A stretch of DNA of 64,000 nt. Source: Endocalyx cinctus (lineage: Eukaryota; Ascomycota; Sordariomycetes; Amphisphaeriales; Apiosporaceae). The notes under the pieces were generated by a model. The model was not told the origin of the DNA. It did no database searches and was given only the letters and a program-made list of their open reading frames with translations. The position numbers and the translations under genes are program-made. Location: the NCBI GenBank assembly GCA_001600455.1, contig BCKC01000003.1, forward strand, positions 1,302,001 through 1,366,000, given 5' to 3'. Shown here in pieces: positions 11,144-22,238 of this stretch (the first letter of the stretch is position 1; each line of letters opens with the position of its first letter).

Positions 11144-11942
11144 ATGGTAAGTTAATTCGCAATTGTAATCACTTCTATACTACCGGTTGTTTTGGGGGGG
11201 GGGGGGGGGGGGGGTTGAAAAGTCAAGACGAGCTACAATGTCTTTATGAGACAACTTCAGATTTACTACAATCTATACCAGAGCTTATCCTACTTCACCT
11301 TCGAGCCCCCTTCTGTCAATTCTCAGACAAAACTTTAGCCTAGCATTGCAAACCTTTCATCCCACCCAATTTTTTTTTTTTTTTTTTTTTTTCCTTTTCC
11401 TTTTCCTTTTGCTAACGAGAGATCTCTTTACAATTACAAATAGGCCACCGCTATCCGATCCATCAAGTCCCTCGTCCCCCTCCTGGACCGCGTCCTCGTG
11501 CAGCGGATCAAGGCCGAGACCAAGACGGCCGGCGGTATCTTCCTGCCCGAGTCGAGCGTCAAGGAGCTCAACGAGGGAAGAGTCCTCGCCGTCGGCCCCG
11601 GCGCCGTGAACAAGGACGGTGCGCGCGTTCCCATGGGCGTCGCTACCGGTGATCGGGTCCTGATCCCTCAGGTATGGTTTTTTTTTTTTTTTTTTAGTAC
11701 TATTTTATTTTTTTTATTTTTTCAACGCAAAATTTTTTTGGTTTTCGAGATCGGGTTAAACTAATCGAGTTTTTTTTTTCCTAATAGTATGGTGGCTCTC
11801 CCGTCAAGGTCGGTGAGGAGGAATTCCACCTCTTCAGGGACAGCGAGTAAGTTTTATAATCCCCCTAACCTTTCTTTGTCCTCGAAATGCGTATACTAAA
11901 TATTCAATCTCCTACAGGATCCTCGCCAAGATTAACGAGTAA
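11144..11942 (+). CDS. HSP10: Mitochondrial co-chaperonin Hsp10 (GroES family)
   Basis: Four exons (11144-11146, 11444-11671, 11788-11846, 11918-11942) give 104 residues. The first exon is the ATG alone, and a 297-nt intron follows. The protein has the GroES signature: LVPLLDRVLVQRIKAETKTA, then the mobile-loop region TAGGIFLPESS, GRVLAVGPGAVNKDG, and the C-terminal EEEFHLFRDSEILAKI. It caps Hsp60 in the mitochondrial matrix and is required for folding imported proteins. All three splice junctions keep frame and total length is typical. Intron 1 holds a 21-nt poly-G run and a long poly-T run; intron 2 starts with a T-run right after the donor. Heat-shock elements lie upstream. Confidence 0.95.
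11194..11214 (+). repeat. Poly-G run of about 21 inside HSP10 intron 1
   Basis: Twenty-one consecutive G on the coding strand begin about 50 nt after the first donor site. In RNA such a run can form G-quadruplexes. The exact length may be an assembly estimate. Confidence 0.75.
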
Positions 11943-13032
11943 AAGAAACAAAAAACGATGTTAATGCCAAATCAGCCAATACGATGAATTTACGATAACC
12001 CACATCGAAAGAAGAAGAAAAAAAAACTGTACCATACCGAAAATCGTGTACAATCTCCATCATGTGTAATGTATAACAACAATAAAAAAAAGATTCTATC
12101 ATCAGAAGCGTATATACAAAAGAACAAATTCCTGTTCAGCAGAGCGGGGTCTTGACTTTGCAAATAGCGAGTTGCAATTTTTGTGTGTATTAAGGGTGGA
12201 GGTGATGGACAGCATGAGGGTGGAAACAAAAATATGGACAAGGAACACCAAAGTTCCTGTCTCATCATCAAACGTTGGATCCAGTTAAATATCTGGGCTC
12301 TGATATCAAAGAAAAACCCTTGGGGGTATAATGAAATCTCTACTCTTCAAACAGTCAAACTGTATCATCATTCCACTTGACTACTTTTGAGAAACAAAAA
12401 GTCGTGCATTGTCTCGTTCGACATGATGACATTGCATGCCTGTTAGCTCCCGCGCCGTCTATCGATATACTATCGATCTGCTTGATATTTATTGAATATG
12501 TCTTTCTTGGCTGCTGCGAAAGAGACTGGCAATTTCTCGCCGAGAAAGCACCGGGCAAGTATAGAAATCTAACATATCTAGTGAACTTCCTTAACGCAAG
12601 TGCTAAATCCACAAAGCTCCATAGCTTCTTGAAGCCAGAACTCGTTACCGTCCTGGGTAGTTATTCCAGGCCCCAGCCTCATCCTTCAAAAGTAACCCTC
12701 TTTCGAGTATGACTGGTTAACGTCTTAGTTTCCACGCATATTTCTCAACATGTGACGATGCAAACATATGGATATTGACGAGACATCGTACAAAGACGTA
12801 TGTATGTAATATCTATCCACCGACTAAAGAGACAATAATAAACTTTTACCTGCGAGGATCTAGACAGATATAAGACTCTTTTGATTACATATCAAGAAAT
12901 AACGGAAAGAAATTTGAAAGACGGGGAAAAGTCGAATCACGGATTTCACCGAGCTTTAATAGTGCCGTATGCTAATGCTTACTTAAGAGCAAATAGCTTA
13001 ATCTAACATAACCACCATCATGATCTTCGCGC

Positions 13033-13060
13033 CTCTCTCTCTCTCTCTCCCCCCCCCCCC
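13033..13060. repeat. CT dinucleotide repeat followed by poly-C
   Basis: About seven CT units lead directly into a run of eleven or more C. It is intergenic and has no evident role. Confidence 0.7.
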
Positions 13061-13395
13061 TTTTCTTATCAGACGTGAAAACTGGACGGAACGCATTCGA
13101 GAAGGACTATATTAGTGATAGTGGTACGGCATTGGCCATATGATGAGGTATGCTGAATTATACGGGTAAGAAGAGATAAGGGGATGGGTGTGAGACAAAA
13201 TACAACGGGTGCGACAACAAGTTTGACAACACGGGCGGTAAGCAGGCGCTTAATCTTTTTTTTTTCTGGTTAATAATCAAGTCTACTTTGTTAGATCGAA
13301 ATACAGGGTGGTCTTTTCTTCCGTCGTTGCGAGTAGGGCGCTTCGATGTTAGAGTCGTCGTGGGCCATCCACGACAAAGTCCACGGGTATCTTCT

Positions 13396-13410
13396 CCCCC
13401 CCCCCCCCCC
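13396..13410. repeat. Poly-C run of 15
   Basis: A 15-nt C homopolymer, unusual in this AT-rich spacer. It forms the Gly-rich N-terminus of a spurious minus-strand ORF. Confidence 0.75.
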
Positions 13411-14267
13411 ACGCTTGTCTGATGGATTGGTCTAAATTTAGGACATCTGTATACATGCGTATTCTTTATTGCAGAAGTTCCATAAGAGAATAGGAGGTAG
13501 TGATAATTCGAAAATAGTTAAACAGTGTTGCAATAACACGAGGTCGACGAGTCCTGATCAGCTAGTTGGTGGTTGTGGTGAGGACATCGGACGTGGAACA
13601 ATCAGAATGCTTAAGGACTGGAATAAACAGCCAGTAAACCAATCCTCTTTCGTTCATTAAAGTGATTTATTTTCACGTCGGACGAGGTAAATTTCGTGTG
13701 CACTGTTTCCTAATTTTGACTATGTGCGACTTGCGAATTATTAAATCAAATTTATTTTATATACGCAACACCACAAGTAATATTGAGCCTTAATACGTCG
13801 TGGGTTGTAGGCAAACAATACCTTCTTCTTAACTTTTTTTTTTCTTTCGAGCTGTGCCTTTCATTCATTTCCTTCTTCATCCCATTTCCTGGCGAAGGGA
13901 CTGGTACCGTAAACCCGGGATTTAGGGACCACCTTCTTTATACACCTCTTCTTGTTATTATTGTTGTTTTTCTCCTTCCACTCCGTTCATTCAGTCATTC
14001 ATTCATTTTATTTATAACGAAAAAAAAAAAGCTTCGATTCAGTCACTCTTTACTTTTACCCGTTATTCCTTCTTTTCCAACCCGTTCTCTTTTTCCCTCG
14101 CGGCAAGACGGTTACTTAAAATTAAGCTGGACTTTTTGAGCCGTGCCGCTTTTGCTCTCTCTTTTATATCCTACGATTTCGAAAAAAAAAAGGACCATCA
14201 TCCATCAGAATTCTAAAACAAACTAGATCAAAAATTAGTTTGTCGCGTTGCCGTTATTGTTGTCATC

Positions 14268-15556
14268 ATGGCATCCCTTTCAACCATCTTCTCCCTATGT
14301 GTATTGGTTGTATTTGCGACCCTCGCGAATGCTCATACCATCTTCACCACGTTACACGTCAACGGCGTGTCCCAGGGAGATGGAACCTGCGTGCGTATGA
14401 ATATGAATCCGCAGAAGTGCACGAATCCTGTGGAGGATATATTGAGTGCTGATATGGCTTGCGGTAAGTTTTTTTTTTTTTTTCCACCTGCACGCTTCAA
14501 CTTAGTAGTATGACAACAACGATTCGTTTTTAGAGCAAGCTGACACATATAACGCGAAATACATAGGTGTCGATGGTCAAACCCCTGTTGCGTTCACCTG
14601 CCCCGCTCCGGCGGGTGGAAACCTAACCTTTGAATTCCGGGAGTGGGCCGATAAGGAACAACCGGGCGCTCTTGATATTTCGCACAAGGGTGAGCATCCT
14701 TTCCCCCTCCTTTTTTAAATATCGTTTGATATCCTCGACCTTTAACTTTCGTTCTCACCCTTTTACCGTTCTAGGTCCCTGTGCCGTCTACGCTAAGCGA
14801 ATCGACGACATCTCCACGGACTCGGCCGTCGGCCCCGGCTGGATCAAGCTATGGGATTCCGGCTACGATTCGACGAGCGAGAAGTGGTGCACCGAGAAGC
14901 TGATCGACGACGCCGGTCGGCTTTCCTTCCAGATCCCCGCTGGCATGCCTTCCGGTACCTGGCTCGTTCGACCGGAGCTGCTCGCCCTGCACGAGGCCGA
15001 TAAAGGGGACCCGCAATTCTACGTCGGGTGCGCGCAAGTTCTGATCCAAGGAAGTAACAGCGTGAACTTCGAAGTTCCTGCCGACAAGAACGGCAGCATC
15101 CCCGGGTACGTGGAAATGAGCGACCCGGGACTGACGTTCAACATCTACGAGCCGAAATTCCCTTACGTCATGCCCGGACCGGCGGTTTACGAGATAGAGG
15201 ACTCGTCGTCGTCGTCTTCTTCATCATCCATCGTCACATCTACGGAAGAAAAAGCGAAAGAAGTTACAGAGGAGAAGTCCGGTGGCTTACGAACCGCTTC
15301 CTCCGTAGACTACCTCGTTAAAAACGCCAACTGGGTGGGCGTCGAAGTGCCCGATTACCGAGACGAGGATGGCTGCTGGGAGGCGTCGGAGAATTGCTGG
15401 ACCCAGTTGAAGGCGTGCTACGACGAGGCGCCGCCGACGGGTTCGAAGGGGTGCCGGGTGTGGGAGGAGGAGAAGTGCGATGTTTTGCAACAGAACTGTG
15501 AGGCTGGAAATTTCGTGGGTCCACCCAATAAGGGGAAGAAGTTGTACGACTCTTGA
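14268..15556 (+). CDS. AA9 lytic polysaccharide monooxygenase with a Cys-rich C-terminal module
   Basis: Three exons (14268-14463, 14567-14689, 14775-15556) give 366 residues. A signal peptide ends at NA before His23, which would become the N-terminal copper-binding His. The second copper His is His105 in ISHKGPC, and the axial Tyr is Tyr189 in PQFYVGCAQ, following WLVRPELLALHEA. This is the AA9 pattern: secreted copper enzymes that oxidatively cleave cellulose or related glucans. After the catalytic domain (to about residue 240) comes a nine-Ser linker and a tail of about 100 residues with six Cys and several Trp/Tyr, in place of a CBM1. I do not know its function; similar AA9 tails have been catalogued as modules of unknown function. 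The start is fixed by the signal peptide. It sits 2 kb before a laccase on the same strand. Confidence 0.9.
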
Positions 15557-15702
15557 TGTTTCGATATCAACACGATAGGCTGGACTATGCGACTTTAGAA
15601 GTGATAGAATAAACAAAAGTCCCTACTTGCCCTTCTGGGATTAAGATCTCGGAGACTCCTAGTGAGAAAACCCCCCTTTTCTTCTTGAACATACCCACGT
15701 GC

Positions 15703-15718
15703 CTACATGTACATGTAG
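15703..15718. repeat. Perfect 16-bp palindrome
   Basis: CTACATGTACATGTAG is its own reverse complement. It lies about 150 bp after the LPMO stop codon. It may be a protein-binding site or chance. Confidence 0.6.
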
Positions 15719-17436
15719 CTTTGATTTCTTGCATAACCGGCTCGACTAGCGAAATCTGGCTGAGACGAGTCTTACTTACGCGATCATATTTTATCGTGCC
15801 TTACCAAGCCTAGAAACACGTCGTACTATTTCTCGTGATGACATATTTCCTAGTGATTGGTTTTGTTCCAAGTCACTAAATCCATAATCTGCATGGGAAT
15901 CGTACGTTTTNATNAAATGTGCTTTTTTTTTTTTTTTTTCAGGATCTGTCTATCTCGTTAGTAAACAATCGAAAGTAATGACGTCGAGAAGTTTCCTGCT
16001 GGTTATACAGTCAGGCGTACGCATATACATATACGATATGACTAACGCTATATTAGGACTGTTCTTCCGTGTGAAAAATGCTGTTGTGGCTGGAACCTAG
16101 TGAAATTGTGCATAAGAGGGCGTCTAAAAAAACACGGTGAGAGGAAGGGGGAAAAGGAATATCGTGAACTCGTCGGTTGGAATTACCTAATAATCAGGCG
16201 AAAACCCGACTGCGGATGGGAAAACGAGATCGTTACTACAGTCTCACAAGAAAGCGAATCGGTCGGTTAACCGATAAATGGAAGGGGGTGGACGCGTCGT
16301 CCTTCTTCCTTCCGCCGCCCTCCCCACAAAAAGGAATGACGGATTGCAGGAACGCCCCCATGCCCCCGGAGAGGCGAGACTCAGAACATCAACAAACATG
16401 TCACAATCACCTTAGTACACTTTTTCGAGTCTGGCCCGGGCGAAAAGAAGTGATGGTTGAGGAAGAAAGAATCTCGCTAACAACGAATGGGCCGCTTATT
16501 TGGTTTGCGAACCTGATAGGTGACGGGGGCTTGGGCACTATCGATTTTTATTATACGCTGCTCTTGGTTCGTAACCCGGTTTTTTCGGCCCCAGATTGCC
16601 GAGTAAAAGTAATAAAATAAGAAAGGCCAATAAGCTTTCGCAGAGTTAAGAATTAAGAAAGAAAGAAGAAGCAAAGCTGAATAAGATGGAACGGATGTTT
16701 AACTCCTATAATTAATTGATGGTGATGACGACGACTTCGTTCCGCTCTAAAAGGGTTATTCGATTAAAGATGAATTCCGCTTATTCTTCCACCAATCTCT
16801 TGCATCGTATACGGGCCAAGTCTTAACCCGGTCTGCTTACTTTCGATGTTGTGCTTGTATATTCTTAAACATTTTGAACATTGCTATTTATATCTCGTGA
16901 TGTCTTCTTTTATTGCTTTGCATTGCATGACAGGTTGGTTGTGTGATGGCTTTGGTGGCAAACCAGAAAAAGGAAAGAAGAAAGGCACTTTGAAAACGGC
17001 ATTTCGATCGTACATTTCGCGTATTGGAACATCGGCTCCTTGAATTTCTACTTGTGATGAGAAAACTCCTTTTCTTAGTCTCGTATTTAGGAAGCTATTT
17101 TTCTGTATTATTGATTTAGCGTTAGTGGGAAGCACAAAAACAATGATGTAGATGGCTAAGACTCGTTTAGGGTGAGGTTCTGCGGTGCCTCCGTGTATGT
17201 CTCTCCCCCAGGCCATAAATTTTAGAGCTGACTTTTGTGACTTTTGCCGCCATGGCGTAAAGATCCTTCGGTTTGAAGAGAAGCCGTGGGAATCGAGATG
17301 TCACTTCAGCTCATCTTGAAGGACATCATCAATATTACAGTTCTGGACTGGCGGAATGGAGCCATGCACACTTGTCCCCTTACCATGCACTTCCTCTCTC
17401 GTTCGAGTAAGGCAGAGGACATGGGTCCCGACATTG

Positions 17437-17444
17437 TATATAAA
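17437..17444 (+). promoter_or_regulatory. TATA box of the laccase gene
   Basis: TATATAAA lies about 160 bp before the laccase start codon, flanked by more GC-rich DNA, and is followed by a CT-rich stretch just before the ATG. This is a good TATA match at a usual fungal distance. The start site itself is not visible. Confidence 0.5.
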
Positions 17445-17598
17445 GACCTGTCCGTGGCGACCCGAATAAGATGAGCCCTGAATCGTGACAACTCGGATTA
17501 GTCTTTGCTTGGCTCTGTTCATTATAATAAGAAGCAAAGAGTAGGGCTACTTAAGCTTTCGTCTCTCCTCCTCTTCCTTCTCCAGTTCAGGCCAAGTC

Positions 17599-19797
17599 AT
17601 GTCTTCCCTTCTTACTCTCCTGAGCGGGGTTCTGGGTTTATCCCTACTCGCCGTTGCCGCCCCCAGCAGCGGCGGTGCCGCTAAACAAGTCGAGTCCCGA
17701 GTCGCCGGAAGCTGTAATACGGCGAACAACAGAGCATGCTGGTCCGATGGCTTCAATATAAGCACTGACTATGAGAACCAGTTCCCATCTGGCGTTACTC
17801 GAGAGTACACCTTTACCATTGGCGAGCAGACTAACTGGTGAGTTCCCCTCGCTATGCCTCGTCTCCGGAAGAGCGCCGTAATCTAACCACATCCTATCAC
17901 GGCAGGGTCGGGCCTGATGGCGTCGTCAAAGAGAAGGTCATGCTCATCAACAACCAGTTCCCAGGGCCGGTTGTGGAGGCTGATTGGGGTGATACGATTG
18001 TAGTCCACGTGACGAATAGCTTAACGACCAACGGGACTTCAACGCACTGGCACGGTATACGTCAATATAATACCAATATCCAGGATGGAGCAAACGGTAT
18101 AACTGAATGTCCACTGGCACCTGGACAGACCAAGACGTATACTTTCCGAGCTACCCAATATGGTAAGTTCTGCTATTGCTTCTTTACTTCTTTACCAATC
18201 ACCGCGCATCTCATACTCATATCAAACGAAACAGGAACGTCTTGGTATCACTCGCACTTCTCTGCGCAGTACGGAGACGGTGTCTTCGGGACGATAAAAA
18301 TCAACGGCCCTTCCACCGCAAATTATGATATTGATCTTGGCGTGTTCCCGATTTCTGACTATTATTATTTCACCGCCTCCCAAGGCGTCAGCATAACCAT
18401 GAGCAATGCTGTTCCTCCGGCTAGTGATAATATTCTGTTCAACGGGACAAATATCAACCCGAAGAATCCTAGTCAGGGACAGTACTCTGTTGTGAATCGT
18501 GAGTAAATAAACAGATGCGTAAATATGACCCGTCGTCGTTGCTGACTCGATTCTTCCCCAGTAACCTCCGGTAAGCGACATCGGTTACGGTTAATCAACC
18601 CGTCGGTCGAACATGACTTGCAGGTAAGCACTCATGGATTTATACCATTAATAGTGTTTCATCTGGTTGACTAACGCCGAGCGTGTAGGTATCACTCGTC
18701 AACCATAACCTCACGGTTATCCAAACCGACTTCGTACCGGTTACGCCCAAGACCGTCGACAGCCTCTTCATAGGTGTCGGGCAGCGGTACGACGTGATCA
18801 TCGATGCAAGCAAGTCGGTGGGAAACTATTGGTTCAACGTTACGCTGTCCGGAACCGGCCTATGCGGGGCGTCCAACAACCCGAGCCCGGCGGCCATCTT
18901 CCGGTACAGCGGCGCCGCCAACAGCTTACCAACGGCACCAGGCTCGAAGTCGGCAGATACCCTGTGCACGGACCGCAACGATTTCGTGCCGCGTCTCTCG
19001 CGCACCGTTCCGTCTAGCCAACTCACTACCACCGTCGCTCTCGACGACTCCATGGACGTAACCCTGGATATTCCGCCTCTCTCGAACGCGGTGACTTGGT
19101 ACGTTAACGGGAGCGCCATGCAGGTGAACTGGGAAAAGCCTATCCTGGATTACGTCCTCGCGGGTGATACGAATTATCCACGGAGCGAAAATATCGTGGT
19201 CTCTAGTGATGCGGCAGACCAGTGGTCGTTCTGGGTGATCGAGAATCTCTCCCCTATTCCACACCCGTGAGTCTTCTTTCCTTTTCCCCTTCCATTATCT
19301 TCAGTTGTACACCACCATACCTGAAGAATAAGAGAACTTTGCTAAACATAGGAAACGTATGCTCCAGGATGCATCTACACGGGCACGACTTCTACGTGCT
19401 GGGACGATCCGCACCCCTCAACGTGGCCTTATCCCTTACTGATCTTCTCACGCTCCTTCCCAACGGAGGACTGGACGCTCTGACGACAACTTTCAACCCA
19501 CTAACGGACCTGGGCACGCTAAACTTCAACAACCCGACCCGGCGAGACGTGACGATGCTGCCAGGACTGGGCTATCTCGTTTTAGCCTTCAAGACGGACA
19601 ACCCCGGCAACTGGCTATTCCACTGTCACATCGCCTGGCACGTAAGTGGAGGTCTCAGTATGGCATTCGTGGAGCGCCGGAACGAGCAGGCGGGTCTCAT
19701 CGCTGCGTCGGACTTGCAGGCGTATCAGGATGGCTGTTCTCAGTGGAAAAGCTGGTATGCTACCAGTCCCTACAAACAGCAGGATTCCGGAATTTAA
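17599..19797 (+). CDS. Secreted ascomycete laccase (multicopper oxidase)
   Basis: Six exons (17599-17837, 17906-18162, 18235-18498, 18562-18623, 18689-19266, 19368-19797) give 609 residues. A signal peptide (hydrophobic to about residue 21) precedes three cupredoxin domains. All four copper motifs are present: HWHG at 127-130, WYHSH at 169-173, HPMHLHGH at 466-473, and HCHIAWH at 552-558. The residue ten after the type-1 Cys553 is Leu563, the non-coordinating axial position of higher-potential laccases. The protein ends exactly in DSGI, the C-terminal plug motif of asco-laccases, which in other species is exposed by proteolysis. It oxidises phenols with reduction of oxygen to water; the natural substrate (lignin phenols, melanin precursors, tannins) is unknown. 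The five introns are 63-101 nt and all keep frame. Confidence 0.94.
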
Positions 19798-20939
19798 AAA
19801 TTTATCAACCAGATATTATTTATCCTGGTTCAGATGATATTTAATAAATAATATATACGAAAGTGATTGGAATACGTAATTGAGGATCTTTCATGGGAGG
19901 GAAAAAAAAGAATACGAAAAAGTGAGGAGGTATCTTCAAATAGCTGAAATAAGCAAGCCTAAATAATATACAGACTGACAGATATAATACATATTATTTA
20001 TTCTACGAAATATATACTTGATGTATACAAAGTACACTGCCTAAGTACCTACCTAGGGGTAGCCAGCTGCTTAGGTACTCTGATAGAGTCCTTCTTGGAT
20101 ACTATGCTGTTTATGGATCAATTAAAACCCCCTGAACTCTTCTGAAGAAATATCTAAATTTACTAGTTTAGGTTACTATTTAATGCGCCAAGATTAGGGG
20201 TCCATTCACTAAATCCGGGGTATTCGGATTGTCGGGTGACTTGACAAAAGAAACTAAGTTATCGATAGAAATAATTCCCCCGCCTTACCCACTAACTTTC
20301 AAGGGTGTTTCTTTTAGGGGGGCCACTGAGGGGGTAAAGTTACGTTGTCATGTCGCTTAGAAATGGCGGAATCCTTTAGACGATGACAAAATCAGCTGGC
20401 TATCTACGGCTTTCTTTCATCCTCTCATCTTATAATTCTCTATTACTAAAGAGTAAAAGGCAAGAAAAAAAGAAGGAAAGAAAATCTTAGAATAGCAAGT
20501 TTTGTGTTATTTCCTTATGAATAATACTTTTATTAACTTGTATATATAAAAGGGATGATGAGCCCGGAAATTCTAAAGTGAATATAAATTTAATTCTTCC
20601 AAGCTTTACCTCTGCCTGCCGGTCTGCTTGTTCTTTACAACTCTACTCTGTTACATTTGAACCCCTCCTTCACCTCTAAAGCACCTATTCTCGCCACTAC
20701 ATACCACAAGCCCGGGCTAATAACGAACCAACTTTTTATAAGCTTTCGATAAGGAACAGACTTGCTTCTGCTGGGTTACAGTGCATTTGTGAACAATCGT
20801 CCAAAGCATTCCTAAATTATCCGAATTAGAGCACACCTTTCTATTCTTCGTATCTATTGGTCCGACAAAAAGAAAAGAGAAAAACGCAGAAGGGATCGAC
20901 ATATCAAATAAAAAAAAAAAAAAACCAGATACAGCAAAA
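19798..20939. other. Intergenic region before CYS3
   Basis: AT-rich spacer with TAGGTA-type motifs near 20045-20080, a pyrimidine-rich zone at about 20590-20700 and a 16-nt poly-A run about 20 nt before the CYS3 start. No gene seen. The long minus-strand ORF over 20717-21727 is an antisense shadow of CYS3. Confidence 0.6.
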
Positions 20940-22238
20940 ATGACGGTCCCAATCGATGACACCACCATCAAGACCCCTCCCCGCGCTCCCTCACCGGTCC
21001 ACGGTTTTGGTACGCTGGCCGTGCACGCGGGCGCACCGCACGACCCCACGACGGGAGCCGTAATCGAGCCCATATCGCTCTCGACGACGTTTGAGCAGAC
21101 ATCGGTCGGCCAGCCCGTCGGTCTGTACGAGTACTCGCGATCGTCGAACCCGAACCGGGACAACTTCGAGAAGGCGGTCGCGGCCCTCGAGCACGCGCGG
21201 CACGCGCTCGCCTTCGGCAGCGGCAGCGCCGCCACCGCCACCGTCCTGCAGAGCTTACCGCCGGGCTCGCACGTCATCAGCGTGAGCGACGTGTACGGGG
21301 GCACGCACCGGTACTTCACCCGCGTCGCCAAGGCGCACGGCGTGACCGTCACCTTCACGCCCCAGCTCGAGGTCGACATCGCCGAGCATATGCGCGAGAA
21401 CACGCGGCTCGTCTGGATCGAGTCGCCGAGCAACCCGACCCTACGCTTAGTCGACGTCCGCGCCGTCGCCACGGCGGCGCACGCGCGCGGCGTCGCCGTC
21501 GTCGTCGACAACACCTTTCTCAGCCCGTACGTGCAGAACCCGCTCGACCACGGCGCCGACATCGTCGTCCACTCGGTCACCAAGTACATCAACGGCCACA
21601 GCGACGTGGTCATGGGCGTCGCCGCCTTCAACTCGGACGACCTCCGGGACCGGCTCTCGTTCCTCCAAAACGCCGGCGGGGCCGTCCCTTCGGCCTTCGA
21701 CTGCTGGCTCGCCCACCGCGGCCTCAAGACCCTTCATCTCCGCGCGCGCCAGTCCAGCGCCAACGCCTCCGCCGTCGCCGCCGCCCTCGAGGCGAGCCCG
21801 CACGTCCTCTCGGTCAACTACCCCGGCCTCGCCTCCCACCCGCACCGACACGTCGCCCTCAAGCAGCACCGCGACGGCATGGGCGGCGGTATGCTCTCCT
21901 TCCGCATCCGCGGCGGCCGGCCCGCCGCCGAGCGCTTCTGCCGCTTCACCAGGATCTACACCCTCGCCGAGAGCCTCGGCGGCGTCGAGTCCCTCTGCGA
22001 GCTCCCCAGCGCCATGACCCACGCCGGCATCCCCCGCGACCAGCGCGAGGCCGTCGGCGTTTTCGACGACCTGGTTCGCCTCAGCAGCGGTATAGAGGAG
22101 TCGGATGATTTGGTGAGGGACGTGCTGCAGGCTATTGAGAAGGCTGCGCTGGAGACGGATGATTCCGCTACTACTACTACTGCCGGTGCTGGTAGTACGA
22201 ACGGTTTTGCTAACGGGAATGGGGCTGTTGCTAATTAA
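20940..22238 (+). CDS. CYS3: Cystathionine gamma-lyase
   Basis: A single exon of 432 residues in the Cys/Met-metabolism PLP enzyme family (fold type I). It has the N-terminal FGTLAVHAG, YEYSRSSNPNRDNFE, DVYGGTHRYF, the aspartate in VVVDNTFLSPY, and the PLP lysine Lys215 in SVTKYINGHSDVVMG. It cleaves cystathionine to cysteine, 2-oxobutyrate and ammonia in reverse transsulfuration. The C-terminal SLGGVESLCELPS favours gamma-lyase over O-acetylhomoserine sulfhydrylase, but related gamma-synthases cannot be excluded by eye. A low-complexity tail of about 30 residues (Thr/Gly/Asn/Ala) extends past the family's usual end. Third codon positions are almost all G or C, which keeps long antisense frames open. 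Confidence 0.9.
   Translation: MTVPIDDTTIKTPPRAPSPVHGFGTLAVHAGAPHDPTTGAVIEPISLSTTFEQTSVGQPVGLYEYSRSSNPNRDNFEKAVAALEHARHALAFGSGSAATATVLQSLPPGSHVISVSDVYGGTHRYFTRVAKAHGVTVTFTPQLEVDIAEHMRENTRLVWIESPSNPTLRLVDVRAVATAAHARGVAVVVDNTFLSPYVQNPLDHGADIVVHSVTKYINGHSDVVMGVAAFNSDDLRDRLSFLQNAGGAVPSAFDCWLAHRGLKTLHLRARQSSANASAVAAALEASPHVLSVNYPGLASHPHRHVALKQHRDGMGGGMLSFRIRGGRPAAERFCRFTRIYTLAESLGGVESLCELPSAMTHAGIPRDQREAVGVFDDLVRLSSGIEESDDLVRDVLQAIEKAALETDDSATTTTAGAGSTNGFANGNGAVAN

Larger units (their letters stand above)
11943..14267. other. Intergenic region with simple repeats
   Basis: 2.3 kb between HSP10 and the LPMO gene. It contains a (CT)n tract running into poly-C at about 13033-13060, a poly-C of 15 at 13396-13410, and a pyrimidine-rich, T-run-containing promoter zone from about 13830 to 14200. 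An ORF of 111 codons at 12377-12712 lacks recognisable features and was not accepted. Nothing else is supported. Confidence 0.55.
15557..17598. other. Intergenic region between LPMO and laccase
   Basis: It holds a perfect 16-bp palindrome at 15703-15718, two ambiguous bases at 15911 and 15914 next to a poly-T run, and the laccase promoter. A 147-codon ORF at 16177-16620 has no recognisable domain and biased composition, and was not accepted. Confidence 0.55.

Noticed and set aside
12377..12712. 111-codon plus-strand ORF
   Set aside because: No domain, no promoter-like context, and the reverse strand is equally open; more likely chance.
13550..13590. AGCTAGTTGGTGG-like A-box
   Set aside because: No matching B-box or cloverleaf downstream.
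16177..16620. 147-codon plus-strand ORF
   Set aside because: No recognisable motif, basic and low in sequence quality, in an intergenic region with frequent indels; no splice context.
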